Positions 8,632 to 17,845 of a DNA stretch of 64,000 nucleotides are shown here, in pieces. Origin of the DNA: Butyricicoccus sp. Lineage in GTDB: Bacteria > Bacillota > Clostridia > Oscillospirales > Butyricicoccaceae. Both the position numbers and the translations under genes were made by a program. The DNA is taken from contig JAHHRJ010000003.1 in assembly GCA_020025885.1 (NCBI GenBank), forward strand, positions 1 through 64,000, written 5' to 3'. The notes below the pieces were generated by a model. The model ran no database searches. It was given only the letters and a program-made list of their open reading frames with translations, and was not told where the DNA came from. Numbering within the stretch: the stretch's first letter is position 1; the number at the start of each line of letters is the position of its first letter.

Positions 8632-9573
8632 TTATCGGTTCATAGAGTCAAGCTGTGCACGGAGCTTTCCGGCAGAGGATTCCAGCTGCTTTTTCTCATC
8701 GTAGTTTAGTGGCAGATCAAGAACCGTTTCGATTCCATTTTGACCGACAACAGAGGGCAGTCCCAGACAGATTTCTCGCACGCCATAGCGGTTTTCAATG
8801 ACAGAAGAAACAGGGAGCACAGAGTGTTCATCGCGGACGATTGCACGCGCAATGCGCAAGACTGCCATGCCAATGCCATAGTAGGTTGCGCCCTTGCCGT
8901 CGATGATGTGATAGGCGGCATCACGTACATTTTGGTAAATATCGTCAAGCACCTTCTGGGAGAATGGCTTGCCTGCAATGCGGCAGTAATCAGGAAGATC
9001 CATGCCAGAAATGTTTGCCGAAGACCAAACAGCCAGTTCGCTGTCGCCGTGCTCGCCAATGATAAAGGCATGGACATTGCGGCTGTCTACATGAAGGTGC
9101 TGTCCAACCAGATATTTGAGACGCGCAGTATCCAGCACAGTTCCAGTACCGATGACGCGGCAGGGCGGCAGACCAGAAATCTTTTGCGCAAGATAGGTGA
9201 GCAGATCCACGGGGTTGGATACGACGAGCAGAATGCAGTCCGGTGCGACGGGAAGCACAGAGCTTAAAATGCTTTGCAGAATGGCTTCGTTGCGATGTAA
9301 TAGATCAATACGGGTCTCTCCGGGTTTTTGGTTTGCACCAGCGGCGAGGATAATCAGACCACAGTCTTTGAGGTCTTGGTAGTCACCAGCATGTACAGCA
9401 CAGGGCTGCGCAAAGGAAACACCATGGCTGATGTCTGCGGCTTCGCCTTCGGCTTTGGCGCGGTTGGCGTCAAGCAGCACAAGTTCAGAAAAAAGACCGC
9501 TGGTTGCAAGTGTATAGGCAGCAGTCGCACCGACAAAGCCTGTGCCGATGACTGCGCATTTTTGTAAGTTCAT
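8632..9573 (-). CDS. ldh: L-lactate dehydrogenase
   Basis: NAD-dependent reduction of pyruvate to L-lactate, a fermentation step regenerating NAD+. The protein has 313 residues, the usual length. Features: Rossmann motif GTGFVGATAAY at residues 10-20, substrate loop NQKPGETRIDLL with the Gln typical of lactate rather than malate dehydrogenase, SNPVDLLTY, DTARLKYLV, and the catalytic histidine in IGEHGDSE. The start ATG is preceded by AGGAGGAACGTGTT. It is encoded alone and convergent with the SLH-like gene. It separates two SLH-like paralogues, so it may have been inserted into or retained within an older tandem array. Confidence 0.95.
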   Translation of the reverse strand: MNLQKCAVIGTGFVGATAAYTLATSGLFSELVLLDANRAKAEGEAADISHGVSFAQPCAVHAGDYQDLKDCGLIILAAGANQKPGETRIDLLHRNEAILQSILSSVLPVAPDCILLVVSNPVDLLTYLAQKISGLPPCRVIGTGTVLDTARLKYLVGQHLHVDSRNVHAFIIGEHGDSELAVWSSANISGMDLPDYCRIAGKPFSQKVLDDIYQNVRDAAYHIIDGKGATYYGIGMAVLRIARAIVRDEHSVLPVSSVIENRYGVREICLGLPSVVGQNGIETVLDLPLNYDEKKQLESSAGKLRAQLDSMNR

Positions 9574-9888
9574 AACACGTTCCTCCTGTTGTGTTTAGCG
9601 TGTTTGGTTTGTTCAGGATCAATACATGGAAAAATTTTATTTTGTCAGAATTGTGCAGATATGATACAATATCAGACAGATTCCAAACAAGATAAAATTC
9701 GTATGAGCACCTTGTTCTAATTTGTTCGATGCAGTCAATATGTACTGTATCCCAAGAAATCATGCAATATTTTGCGTGAGAAACGGAAGTTAACTTAAAC
9801 TAACTATAAAAATTATATAAAATTAATCCTGCAAAGGCAATAGAGAGAACAAATAGAAATTTGGTGCTGGAATACCCAAAATTGTATA

Positions 9889-10048
9889 GGCAACACCACA
9901 CAATGTCATCTGCGGCGCTTTGCGAAAATTTCACGCCATACATTCGTTGTGAATCCTTGAAATCCACCAAGGATTCCTGCGGATTCACGCCTTTTTCTGA
10001 CGAGAAATTTTTCAGAAAATCGCTCTTGCTGAATGATGCGGTATTGCC
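9889..10048 (+). mobile_element. MITE-like repeat, family B, copy 1
   Basis: A 160-bp non-coding element whose ends are inverted repeats (GGCAACACCRCA... and ...TGCGGTATTGCC) and which is flanked on both sides by TATA (9885-9888 and 10049-10052). The interior contains an imperfect palindrome around GAATCCTTG...CAAGGATTC. Nearly identical 160-bp copies lie at 33399 and (inverted) 54428. The rest of the 530-bp gap between ldh and the SLH-like gene shows no gene. Confidence 0.85.
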
Positions 10049-10106
10049 TATATGATCGTTAGGAAGCAATACATTCTGATCAGCGTGGCAAGAGGAGGAA
10101 GCAACG

Positions 10107-11261
10107 ATGAAAAAATGGATACAGAGAGCGACTGCGGGCGCTTTTGCAGCGGCGCTACTCAGCAGCACCGCATTTGCGGCAGATTTTACGCATTGTGCAG
10201 ATGCACTGCGAGATATGGAGCTATTTATAGGCACAAAGCATGGATATGAACTCGAACGCACACCGACCCGTGCAGAAGCGGCAGTAATGCTGGTGCGTTT
10301 GCTTGGTCAGGAGGATACCGCAAAAAGCAAAACCTATAAAACCCCGTTTCGAGATGTGCCCAAGTGGGCAGCACCCTATGTCGGATGGCTGTATGAAAAC
10401 CAGTTGACCGTTGGTATGAGTGAGACAAAGTTTGGTACAACTGCGCTTTGCAATGCACAGCAGTATGCAACGTTTCTGCTGCGTACATTGGGATACGCCG
10501 ATGGCGATGGCTATACCTATAAGACAGCACTGGACTATGCAAAAACCTTGGGTGTGATCGATGCGGTCAACTATGACAGTAAAAAATTTCTGCGTGATCA
10601 TATGGTTGCAATGAGCTATACAGCACTGAGCCGTGAGGTAAAGTCAGACGAGGGCATGCTGCTCGATACTTTGATCGCACAGGGCAGCGTGAATGCAAAT
10701 AAGGCAGCCCATACAAAGACATTGTTTGACAACAACAATACTTATACACAGCTGCGTGCACAAGAACAGGGCAAGGCGCAAAGCTACACCCTTTCTGCAA
10801 CCGTAAGTGCAGCGAATGGAGCAGAAATTGCATACACAGGCAAGGCTGTGACAGAGGGCAAGGATCTCGCTGCGGAACTGCGTCACAATGATGCACTGAT
10901 GGTCGGCATCTACCAAAAAGGTGGGGTGCGGCATCAGTTTATAAATGGAAAGACAAGCAAACTTGCGCTCATAGAGCCCAAAACGATTCCGGTGAGTGCA
11001 ATTTTGGAATTGACACAGAAAAATGATATATATGCGTTTTCGCTTGCACCTGCTGTGCTGAACCAAACTATGCAAGGCGCTTCGCTGGGGCAGGTGTCTT
11101 ATAGTGCGAAGGTAGAAGGCAATGGGGTTGGACAGCAGATAGCACGCATCCAAATCAACATGCCAGTGGGTGGAAAGAAGGACACGTATAAAATTGAAAT
11201 GCGTGTAGAGCCGACGGGTGATCTTGGTTCCATTTTTGTTCCAGATGGCATGGAAATTTGA
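10107..11261 (+). CDS. Secreted SLH-like domain protein, paralogue 3
   Basis: A 384-residue exported protein with signal peptide ending AFA-A (about residue 24), followed at once by the shared ADFTHCADALRDMELF start of the SLH-like region (residues 25-195: RAEAAVMLVRLLG, FRDVPKWAAPYVGWLYEN, FLLRTLGYAD, FLRDHMVAMSYTAL). The C-terminal half is beta-rich with a pattern like that of paralogue 2 but shorter. The start ATG follows AGAGGAGGAAGCAACG. MITE B copy 1 ends 58 bp upstream and may contribute to its promoter. The cell-wall-associated role is inferred from the SLH family. Confidence 0.86.
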   Translation: MKKWIQRATAGAFAAALLSSTAFAADFTHCADALRDMELFIGTKHGYELERTPTRAEAAVMLVRLLGQEDTAKSKTYKTPFRDVPKWAAPYVGWLYENQLTVGMSETKFGTTALCNAQQYATFLLRTLGYADGDGYTYKTALDYAKTLGVIDAVNYDSKKFLRDHMVAMSYTALSREVKSDEGMLLDTLIAQGSVNANKAAHTKTLFDNNNTYTQLRAQEQGKAQSYTLSATVSAANGAEIAYTGKAVTEGKDLAAELRHNDALMVGIYQKGGVRHQFINGKTSKLALIEPKTIPVSAILELTQKNDIYAFSLAPAVLNQTMQGASLGQVSYSAKVEGNGVGQQIARIQINMPVGGKKDTYKIEMRVEPTGDLGSIFVPDGMEI

Positions 11262-11315
11262 GAGAAACAAAAGAAATCTTCCAATAAGAGTCTTGCAAAA
11301 ATACATGGATCCTGT

Positions 11316-11477
11316 TAGGGGCTGTTTGAAAAATCAAAAATTTGTCCTTTTTATAGAGAACGGCAGCTGCTGCGTTAAAAATACTCGAAATCCATCAAGG
11401 ATTCCTGTGTTTTTGCCTTGTGTCTGCTCGCTCTCTGCGAAAGATCCGGCAATTTCTCCATTTTCAAACAAGCCCTA
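11316..11477 (+). mobile_element. MITE-like repeat, family C, copy 1
   Basis: A 158-bp element with terminal inverted repeats GGGGCTGTTTGAAAA and TTTTCAAACAAGCCC, flanked by TA on each side (11316-11317 and 11476-11477), which fits the TA target duplication of IS630/mariner-type transposition. It is non-coding, and a second copy lies at 22393-22556. It fills half of the 311-bp gap; no gene is seen in the rest. Confidence 0.8.
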
Positions 11478-11572
11478 AAATAATTTTTGCGACTTTTTCC
11501 ACATAAATGGAACTTTTCCAAAATGCAGCCGTCTAACTAGATAAGAAAACCCAATAGAGGAGGATGAATGAT

Positions 11573-12706
11573 ATGAAAAAGAAGCAAATTTTGGCAATGG
11601 GTCTGAGTGCTGCTTTGTTGTGCGCTGGAAGTGCATTTGCAATAAAAGCAGAGACTACAAAGGTGGAAAACACAAAGCCAATCCAACAGGAGGGTTCTGA
11701 ACAAGGAACTGAGGCACAGGAAGCACAGCTTGTACGTGTAGGAGAAATGGCTTCTGTTACATCTATACAGAAAGAAGCAGACATGATTTCGTCTATGTTG
11801 GTGAAAACGGAAGCGGGTCAGGAAATCCAGCTCAATCTGGATATGCATACGATGGTTGTAAACAATGAAACTGGCGTTCCAGCAACATTGAGGGAAATCA
11901 AGGCTGGGGATAAGGTGTTTGTATATTACTCTCCAGCAATGACCCGCAGCCTGCCGCCACAGGCAGCTTGTGAACTGATTCTTGTAAATGTTGGCGATAA
12001 GATTCCAGCATCTCTGCATGAAGTTGGCACGGTAACCAAGGAAGAAGATGGGAAGTATGCAATTGCTACACAGACGGGTGATATGATCATCCGTGCAGAT
12101 AGTAAGACAGCAATTTCTGATGCTAGAACGAAAAATGTGATCAAGGTAGAGGATCTGACAAAGGGCACACGTTTTCTGGCATGGTATGATATGGTTGCAA
12201 TGAGCTATCCAGGTCAGGCATACACAGAAAAGATTGTTGTTCTGCCAGCAGTACCTGCAACAGTAGAAATCATTGACACAGAGACTGTAAGCAAAACCGA
12301 GGTGGCTCCAGAGACAATGATTGAAAAAGCAAAGTCAGACGAATCTGAGCTGAAGGTTGCAGCCTATGTAACAAAGGCAGAGATGAAGGATGGAAAGGCT
12401 GTAATCGCAGTGCGTAAAGCCGCAGAAGTTTTGGGTTGCAAGGTTAGCTATGAGCAGAAGGATGGCAAAGAATTTGTCACCATAGAAAATGATACCCGCA
12501 AGATGACACTGGAAATCGGTCAGGATCTGTACGTTTCTGCATCGAGCAAGGAGGGCATGGTAGGTATGACTGCTCCGGAAAAGTATGGTGTTGCTCCATA
12601 TATTGCAGATGGTGTGACCTATGCACCAGCAGATATGTTTAAGGCGTTGGTTGGCTTTGACGTAGAGGTAAAGGACGGTACAGTTACCATTTCTGCGAAG
12701 AAGTAA
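11573..12706 (+). CDS. Secreted protein with copper-amine-oxidase-N-like C-terminal domain
   Basis: A 377-residue exported protein with signal peptide at residues 1-23 (ending SAFA-I). Residues about 50-225 form two related beta-rich units (the first around EIQLNLDMHTMVVNNETG, the second around GDMIIRADSKTAISDA), each ending with a segment on keeping a value in a stated range of backbone. The last ~110 residues (VAAYVTKAEMKDGKAVIAVR ... DVEVKDGTVTISAK) match the pattern of the copper amine oxidase N-terminal-like domain, common in Firmicutes wall-associated proteins and usually not an oxidase. The start at 11573 is preferred because AGAGGAGG abuts the earlier ATG at 11564 too closely. Confidence 0.75.
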   Translation: MKKKQILAMGLSAALLCAGSAFAIKAETTKVENTKPIQQEGSEQGTEAQEAQLVRVGEMASVTSIQKEADMISSMLVKTEAGQEIQLNLDMHTMVVNNETGVPATLREIKAGDKVFVYYSPAMTRSLPPQAACELILVNVGDKIPASLHEVGTVTKEEDGKYAIATQTGDMIIRADSKTAISDARTKNVIKVEDLTKGTRFLAWYDMVAMSYPGQAYTEKIVVLPAVPATVEIIDTETVSKTEVAPETMIEKAKSDESELKVAAYVTKAEMKDGKAVIAVRKAAEVLGCKVSYEQKDGKEFVTIENDTRKMTLEIGQDLYVSASSKEGMVGMTAPEKYGVAPYIADGVTYAPADMFKALVGFDVEVKDGTVTISAKK

Positions 12707-12730
12707 GATTCACCACAAAATTTAAATAAT

Positions 12731-12760
12731 AAAAAAGGAACCCGAAAGGATTCCTTTTTT
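12731..12760. terminator. Bidirectional terminator
   Basis: AAAAAAGGAACCC-GAAA-GGATTCCTTTTTT stem with T-run on one side and A-run on the other. It serves the convergent secreted-protein gene and the HAD phosphatase gene. Confidence 0.85.
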
Positions 12761-12776
12761 ATTATGCTTGGAGATT

Positions 12777-13430
12777 TTAGAACTGTGCAATGATCTCCGG
12801 TAAGTCGTAGACAGTCTGCGCAATGGCATCTGCCTGTGCCTTTTCAAACTCTTCACGAGAGCCAAAGCCGTAGAGCACACCGATTGCACGGATATCATAT
12901 TCATGTGCACCCAAGATATCATGGTTACGGTCGCCGATCATCAGGATCTCCGAATGATCAGGGTCACCAATGCGGCGCAGGGTGTTGGCAATGACCTCAC
13001 CCTTTGTACCAATCGTGCCGTCCATCGTCGCGCCGGAAATCACGGTGAAGTACTGCGCAAGCTCGAACCGCTCTAAAATACGCACAGCAAATGGCTCCGG
13101 CTTGGAGGTTGCAACACAAAGGGTAAAGCCTTGAGCTTTCAGTTGGGCGAGCACTTCTGGAATACCCTCGTATACACGGTTTTCAAACAAGCCAACTTCG
13201 CCATAACGGTCGCGGTAGATATCGCGGCAGCGTGCCGCAGTGGCGTGATCGAGATGATGGTTTTCGATGAATCCTTCCAGAAGTGGAGGTCCAATATAAC
13301 AGGTCAGGCTGTCAAGGTCGGTGACTTCGATTCCACATACGGTGTGCAGTGCCTCGGCAACACATTTGGTAATACCTTCCTTAGAATCGGTCAGCGTACC
13401 ATCTAAATCAAAAAATAATATCTTTATCAT
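12777..13430 (-). CDS. HAD-family hydrolase, phosphoglycolate phosphatase-like
   Basis: A 217-residue haloacid dehalogenase-type phosphatase. Motif I FFDLDGTLTDS at residues 5-15 holds the nucleophile and acid Asp, motif II is ATSKPEPF, and motif IV is MIGDRNHDILGA. The alpha-helical cap (about residues 16-85) is like that of phosphoglycolate phosphatase and pyrophosphatase PpaX. The exact substrate cannot be read from sequence. Its ATG overlaps the dapF stop codon (ATGA), so it is translationally coupled to dapF and shares its promoter. Confidence 0.85.
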   Translation of the reverse strand: MIKILFFDLDGTLTDSKEGITKCVAEALHTVCGIEVTDLDSLTCYIGPPLLEGFIENHHLDHATAARCRDIYRDRYGEVGLFENRVYEGIPEVLAQLKAQGFTLCVATSKPEPFAVRILERFELAQYFTVISGATMDGTIGTKGEVIANTLRRIGDPDHSEILMIGDRNHDILGAHEYDIRAIGVLYGFGSREEFEKAQADAIAQTVYDLPEIIAQF

Positions 13431-14266
13431 ACTTCCACCGTTCCTTCAAACACCGTCACTGCTGGACCTGTCATCCAAACGGTTTCATCCGTATAACAGA
13501 TTGTGAGATCGCCGCCGCGCAGGTGTACCAGAATATCAGTATCCTTTTTGCAGTAGCCATTGAGCACAGCGGCAACCGCTGCGGCACAAGTGCCTGTACC
13601 GCATGCCCAAGTTTCTCCACTGCCGCGCTCCCAGACACGCATTTTCAGCTCCTGTGCACCCAGTACGTTGATAAACTCGGTGTTGACCCGCTCGGGGAAT
13701 GCGGGATGTGTTTCGAAGTCTGGACCAATGCGCTCAAGATCCAGTGTATCTACATCTGCTTCCTCAAACAGAACGCAGTGCGGATTGCCCATACCAACTG
13801 CGGTAGCAGAATGGGTCTTACCATTTACGGTCAGTGGAGTTCCGGCTTGGGCAGGCAGGGTGCAAGGGATCTCAGCAGGGGTCAGAATTGCAGCACCCAT
13901 GTCCACACGCACTTGCTGTACCTTGCCGTTTTCTGGGTATAGGGTCAGATGCTTGATGCCCGAAAGGGTTTCCACGGTGATTTCCGTGCGTCCGTCTGTC
14001 ATACCAGAATCATAGAGGTACTTGCCAACGCAGCGGATGCCATTGCCGCACATCTTGCCTTCGCTGCCGTCCGCGTTGAACATGCGCATTTTCGCATCTG
14101 CAACCTCAGAGGGGCAGATCAAGATAATGCCGTCGCTGCCTACGCCAAAGTGAACCTCAGACAGACGTACCGCAAGTTCATGGGGATTTGGAATCGTTTG
14201 GTCAAAACAATTAAAATACAGATAGCTGTTTCCACAGCCCTGCATTTTTGTAAACGAAAGTTTCAT
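13427..14266 (-). CDS. dapF: Diaminopimelate epimerase
   Basis: Converts LL- to meso-diaminopimelate, for lysine and peptidoglycan synthesis. The protein has 279 residues with both catalytic cysteine motifs: KMCGNGIRCVG near residue 75 and WACGTGTCAA near residue 220. The N-terminal GCGNSYLYFN replaces the more common GxGND, as in a subgroup of Clostridial DapF proteins. The start follows TAGGAGC. It is the first gene of a two-gene operon with the HAD phosphatase. The genome also encodes meso-DAP dehydrogenase (30934-31920), an enzyme whose pathway does not need DapF. Confidence 0.93.
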   Translation of the reverse strand: MKLSFTKMQGCGNSYLYFNCFDQTIPNPHELAVRLSEVHFGVGSDGIILICPSEVADAKMRMFNADGSEGKMCGNGIRCVGKYLYDSGMTDGRTEITVETLSGIKHLTLYPENGKVQQVRVDMGAAILTPAEIPCTLPAQAGTPLTVNGKTHSATAVGMGNPHCVLFEEADVDTLDLERIGPDFETHPAFPERVNTEFINVLGAQELKMRVWERGSGETWACGTGTCAAAVAAVLNGYCKKDTDILVHLRGGDLTICYTDETVWMTGPAVTVFEGTVEV

Positions 14267-14298
14267 AAATAAAGCTCCTATTTTTGCATTTTAACTCC

Positions 14299-14327
14299 AT
14301 GATAAACGGTTTTATAGGGGACGTCAA
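14299..14327 (-). promoter_or_regulatory. Promoter of dapF
   Basis: On the minus strand TTGACG (14327-14322), 17-bp spacer, TATCAT (14304-14299), 33 bp from the dapF start. Confidence 0.78.
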
Positions 14328-14450
14328 GTTGGTTTTATAGAGAAAACAGGAAGAAAAAGACAGATTTTTACAAATTGCATAGAAAGCATGTCAGAACAGA
14401 GGGCATCCTTGTGGATTGCTGAAAACTGAGCACAAGACACGCTTCTGAGC

Positions 14451-14479
14451 TAGACAAAGTCAAAATTTACGCATATAAT
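14451..14479 (+). promoter_or_regulatory. Promoter of the type III glutamine synthetase gene
   Basis: TAGACA (14451-14456), 17-bp spacer, TATAAT (14474-14479). The leader of about 90 nt shows no clear regulatory structure. The remaining divergent spacer (14328-14450) shows nothing else. Confidence 0.7.
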
Positions 14480-14574
14480 GAATTTTATAATGGATTTGCA
14501 TGGAAAATCATAGATTGTGGAGAGATGCAAACCGGTTATGAAAATTTGTTTGTACTTAAAATAGGAGGCATACC

Positions 14575-16689
14575 ATGAGCAAAGTACCCGAACTATTCGG
14601 CAGCATGGTGTTTAATGAATCTATCATGAAAGAACGCCTGCCAAAAGATGTGTTCAAGGCACTCGGACGCACCATTTTGGAAGGCACAGCGCTCGATCCA
14701 ACGGTTGCAAATATTGTAGCCAATGCGATGAAGGATTGGGCGATCAGTAAGGGCGCGACACACTATACCCACTGGTTCCAACCTATGACTGGCGTGACAG
14801 CGGAAAAGCATGACTCGTTTATTACGCCGGGCGCAGAGAGTGGTGTCATCATGGAGTTTTCCGGCAAGGAGCTGATCAAGGGTGAGCCGGATGCCTCTTC
14901 TTTCCCATCTGGCGGACTGCGTGCGACCTTTGAGGCACGTGGATATACCGCATGGGATCCAACCTCCTATGCATTTATCAAGGATAATACCTTGTGTATC
15001 CCGACCGCTTTTTGTTCCTATACCGGACAAATTTTGGATAAAAAAACCCCACTTTTGCGCTCTATGGATGCGATTTCTGTACAGGCATGCCGTGTGCTGC
15101 GCCTATTTGGTAAGGAGTGTAAGCGTGTCAATACAACAGTGGGCCCAGAGCAGGAATATTTCCTCATCAATAAAGACGATTATGCCAAACGTCCTGACCT
15201 CATCTTGACCGGACGCACGCTCTTTGGTGCACCAGCACCCAAGGGACAGGAAATGGACGACCATTATTTTGGCTCTATTCGTCCGCGCGTCAAGAAGTTT
15301 ATGGCGGAGCTGGATGAAGAACTTTGGAAGCTCGGTATTTACTCTAAGACGGAGCATAACGAGGTTGCACCCTGCCAGCACGAAATGGCGCCTATTTTTG
15401 AGACTTCTAACATTGCAGTCGATCACAACCAGTTGACAATGGAAGTAATGAAGAAGGTGGCAGACCGCAATGGGTTTGTATGCCTGTTACATGAAAAGCC
15501 GTTTGCGGGCATCAATGGTTCGGGTAAGCATAACAACTGGTCGCTGTCCACAGACCGTGGCGAAAACCTGCTCGAGCCAGGCAGCACACCGTCTTCCAAT
15601 GCACAGTTCTTGCTGTTCCTGACGGCAACCATCAAGGCGGTTGACGAGTATCAGGATCTCTTGCGCCTGTCCGCGGCAAGTGCAGGCAATGACCACCGTT
15701 TGGGTGCGCATGAAGCACCGCCGGCAGTCATTTCCATGTATATCGGTGATGAACTGGGCGCAGTTGTGGAGGCAATCGTATCAGGAGCAAATTATACCGA
15801 TGCAAAAAAGACCAGCATGGATATTGGCGTTACAGCACTGCCTGATATCCCGAAGGATACTTCAGACCGCAACCGTACCTCACCGTTTGCGTTTACAGGC
15901 AATAAGTTCGAATTCCGTATGCCAGGTTCGGCGTTCAATGTTGCATGTACCAATACCATCATCAATACTGCGGTTGCAGAATCACTCAGACAGTTTGCAG
16001 ATGAACTGGGACAGGCAGAGGACTTTGAAAAGGCACTTTCCGAACTCATTGTACGTGAAATTAAGGCACACCAGCGTATTGTATTCAATGGAAATGGTTA
16101 TGATGATGCATGGCTTGCAGAGGCAAAGAAGCGTGGTTTACATAACTTTCCGTCCACACCAGAAGCACTGTCGCACTATACGGACAAGAAGAATTTACAG
16201 CTCTTTACACGGCACAGCATTTATACCCCAGTAGAAGTTGGCTCTCGCGAGGAGATCTTGCTGGAAGAGTATACCAAAACCATTCACATTGAAGCACTGA
16301 CCATGCTGGATATGCTGCAAAAGCTGATCTTGCCCGCATGTATGCGCTATGCAAAGGAAGTTGCACAGGGCGTTTCGTTCAAAATGCAAATCGGAATTGA
16401 TGCACCAGTTGAGTTGGATCTCGTGCGTGATCTGACAGAAAAGACAGCTGCTTTGAGCAAGGCAAGAGATATACTTGCAGACAAGGTGGAAGGCGCAAAG
16501 CATGTTCTGGACAATACACTGTCTGCTGCACCAGGAAGCGTTGGCGCTCGCACAAAGTCGCGTTATTATTACGATGAGGTTCTGCCAGCAATGCAGGAGA
16601 TCCGTAAAATTGCAGATGCGTTGGAGAGCATGGTTGCGAAGGAATATTGGCCGTTCCCAACTTACAGCGATTTGCTGTTTTATGTGTAA
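14575..16689 (+). CDS. glnN: Glutamine synthetase type III
   Basis: ATP-dependent synthesis of glutamine from glutamate and ammonia. The protein has 704 residues, the size of GSIII and far longer than GSI (about 450). Signature elements: PSGGLRATFEARGYTAWD, the catalytic-domain segments VGPEQEYFLI, KTEHNEVAPCQHEMAP, NGSGKHNNWS and the ATP-binding NDHRLGAHEAPPAVIS, then a C-terminal helical region ending near residue 690. GSIII is common in Bacteroidetes and anaerobic Firmicutes. The start ATG follows AATAGGAGGCATACC. It is a single-gene transcript with its own promoter. Confidence 0.96.
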   Translation: MSKVPELFGSMVFNESIMKERLPKDVFKALGRTILEGTALDPTVANIVANAMKDWAISKGATHYTHWFQPMTGVTAEKHDSFITPGAESGVIMEFSGKELIKGEPDASSFPSGGLRATFEARGYTAWDPTSYAFIKDNTLCIPTAFCSYTGQILDKKTPLLRSMDAISVQACRVLRLFGKECKRVNTTVGPEQEYFLINKDDYAKRPDLILTGRTLFGAPAPKGQEMDDHYFGSIRPRVKKFMAELDEELWKLGIYSKTEHNEVAPCQHEMAPIFETSNIAVDHNQLTMEVMKKVADRNGFVCLLHEKPFAGINGSGKHNNWSLSTDRGENLLEPGSTPSSNAQFLLFLTATIKAVDEYQDLLRLSAASAGNDHRLGAHEAPPAVISMYIGDELGAVVEAIVSGANYTDAKKTSMDIGVTALPDIPKDTSDRNRTSPFAFTGNKFEFRMPGSAFNVACTNTIINTAVAESLRQFADELGQAEDFEKALSELIVREIKAHQRIVFNGNGYDDAWLAEAKKRGLHNFPSTPEALSHYTDKKNLQLFTRHSIYTPVEVGSREEILLEEYTKTIHIEALTMLDMLQKLILPACMRYAKEVAQGVSFKMQIGIDAPVELDLVRDLTEKTAALSKARDILADKVEGAKHVLDNTLSAAPGSVGARTKSRYYYDEVLPAMQEIRKIADALESMVAKEYWPFPTYSDLLFYV

Positions 16690-16733
16690 GTATAGATACA
16701 GTTGACAATTTAACGATTTCATTAGACAATAAA

Positions 16734-16767
16734 GGGAATGGTAGCTTGGGTTGCCGTTCCCTATTGT
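16734..16767 (+). terminator. Probable terminator after glnN
   Basis: Stem GGGAATGG (16734-16741) / CCGTTCCC (16754-16761) followed by TATTGTTGT. The T-run is weak. A possible promoter (TTGACA 16702, 17 bp, GACAAT) lies just upstream and could instead make this hairpin part of the apbE leader. Confidence 0.5.
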
Positions 16768-16813
16768 TGTATGGGGAAAAACACAAAAACCTTGAAATCA
16801 AAGGGAGAATGCT

Positions 16814-17845
16814 ATGAAACGATTGGTTACCGCAGCGGCACTCGGTGCGCTTCTGCTTTTTAGTTCTGGATGTCGGGCAAATCTGGCATCAAGTCAGTCG
16901 GAATTTTATGCAATGGATACCTTTATGACAGTAACCACATATGATAAAGACAAAAAACTTGCGCAACAAGCACAAACACAGATTGAACAGCATATCAATG
17001 CGCTTGATCAGCTGATGTCACGCCAGCGCGTCGAGAGTGGTCTGGCAAAACTCAATGAAGCAAATGGAGCAGTTGTAACAGTCGATCCTGCGCTATATGA
17101 TGTGATCCGAACGGCGGTATACTATGCAGAGCAGACACAGGGTGCGTATGACCCAACGACCGCGCCGCTTTCTGATTTGTGGCAAATCGGAACAGAGGAT
17201 GCACATGTGCCAACACAGGCCGAAATTGATGCAGCATGCAAAATGGTAGGCTGGGAAAATATTCATCTGCTGGAAAATAATCAGGTGCAGCTCACAAATG
17301 GGGCACAGCTTGATCTTGGCGGCATTGGAAAAGGCTGGGCGGCAAATGATGCGGCGGCGATCTGTCGAATGGCGGGCGATACCCTGCGTGTTTTGGCACA
17401 GCTCGGTGGCAATATCATAGGAGTTGGTGAGAATCCGAACAATGAAACAGGGGAATGGGTGATTGGTATCGCAAATCCAGACAAATCTACGGACTATGTA
17501 GCAACAGTTGCCATTACAGATGAATCAGTCGTTACATCGGGCGATTATGAACGCTATTATGAACAGAATGGCAAGCGATATCACCATATCTTTGACCCAA
17601 AGACCGGATATCCGGCAGACAATGGATTGCGTGCGGTAACCGTAGTGGATGCTGATTCTGCCAAGGCAGATGCACTTACCACTGCACTGTTTGTCATGGG
17701 GCTGGAGCGCGGTTTGGAATACTGTGCACAAAATGATGTCAAAGCTATATTTGTCACAGCAGACCGCAAGGTGATCCCAACTGATGCAGTGCGTGCGCAG
17801 TATACATTTACAGGCGCACAGGCAGGATATACCGATGGGCAATAA
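16814..17845 (+). CDS. apbE: FAD:protein FMN transferase (ApbE family) lipoprotein
   Basis: Transfers FMN from FAD to a Thr of extracytoplasmic target flavoproteins. The protein has 343 residues. Its lipoprotein signal peptide ends in the lipobox SSGC (Cys20), so it acts on the outer face of the membrane. Family motifs: MDTFMTVTTYD, ISRQ-type LMSRQRVESGLAKLN, QGAYDPTTAPL, LDLGGIGKGWAAND, VTSGDYERYYEQNGKRYHH, FDPKTGYPADNGL, and SAKADALTTALFVMG with the metal-binding Asp. It overlaps the next gene by 11 bp. With the two following genes it resembles the FmnB-EetA-EetB set of flavin-based extracellular electron transfer in Listeria. Confidence 0.93.
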   Translation: MKRLVTAAALGALLLFSSGCRANLASSQSEFYAMDTFMTVTTYDKDKKLAQQAQTQIEQHINALDQLMSRQRVESGLAKLNEANGAVVTVDPALYDVIRTAVYYAEQTQGAYDPTTAPLSDLWQIGTEDAHVPTQAEIDAACKMVGWENIHLLENNQVQLTNGAQLDLGGIGKGWAANDAAAICRMAGDTLRVLAQLGGNIIGVGENPNNETGEWVIGIANPDKSTDYVATVAITDESVVTSGDYERYYEQNGKRYHHIFDPKTGYPADNGLRAVTVVDADSAKADALTTALFVMGLERGLEYCAQNDVKAIFVTADRKVIPTDAVRAQYTFTGAQAGYTDGQ

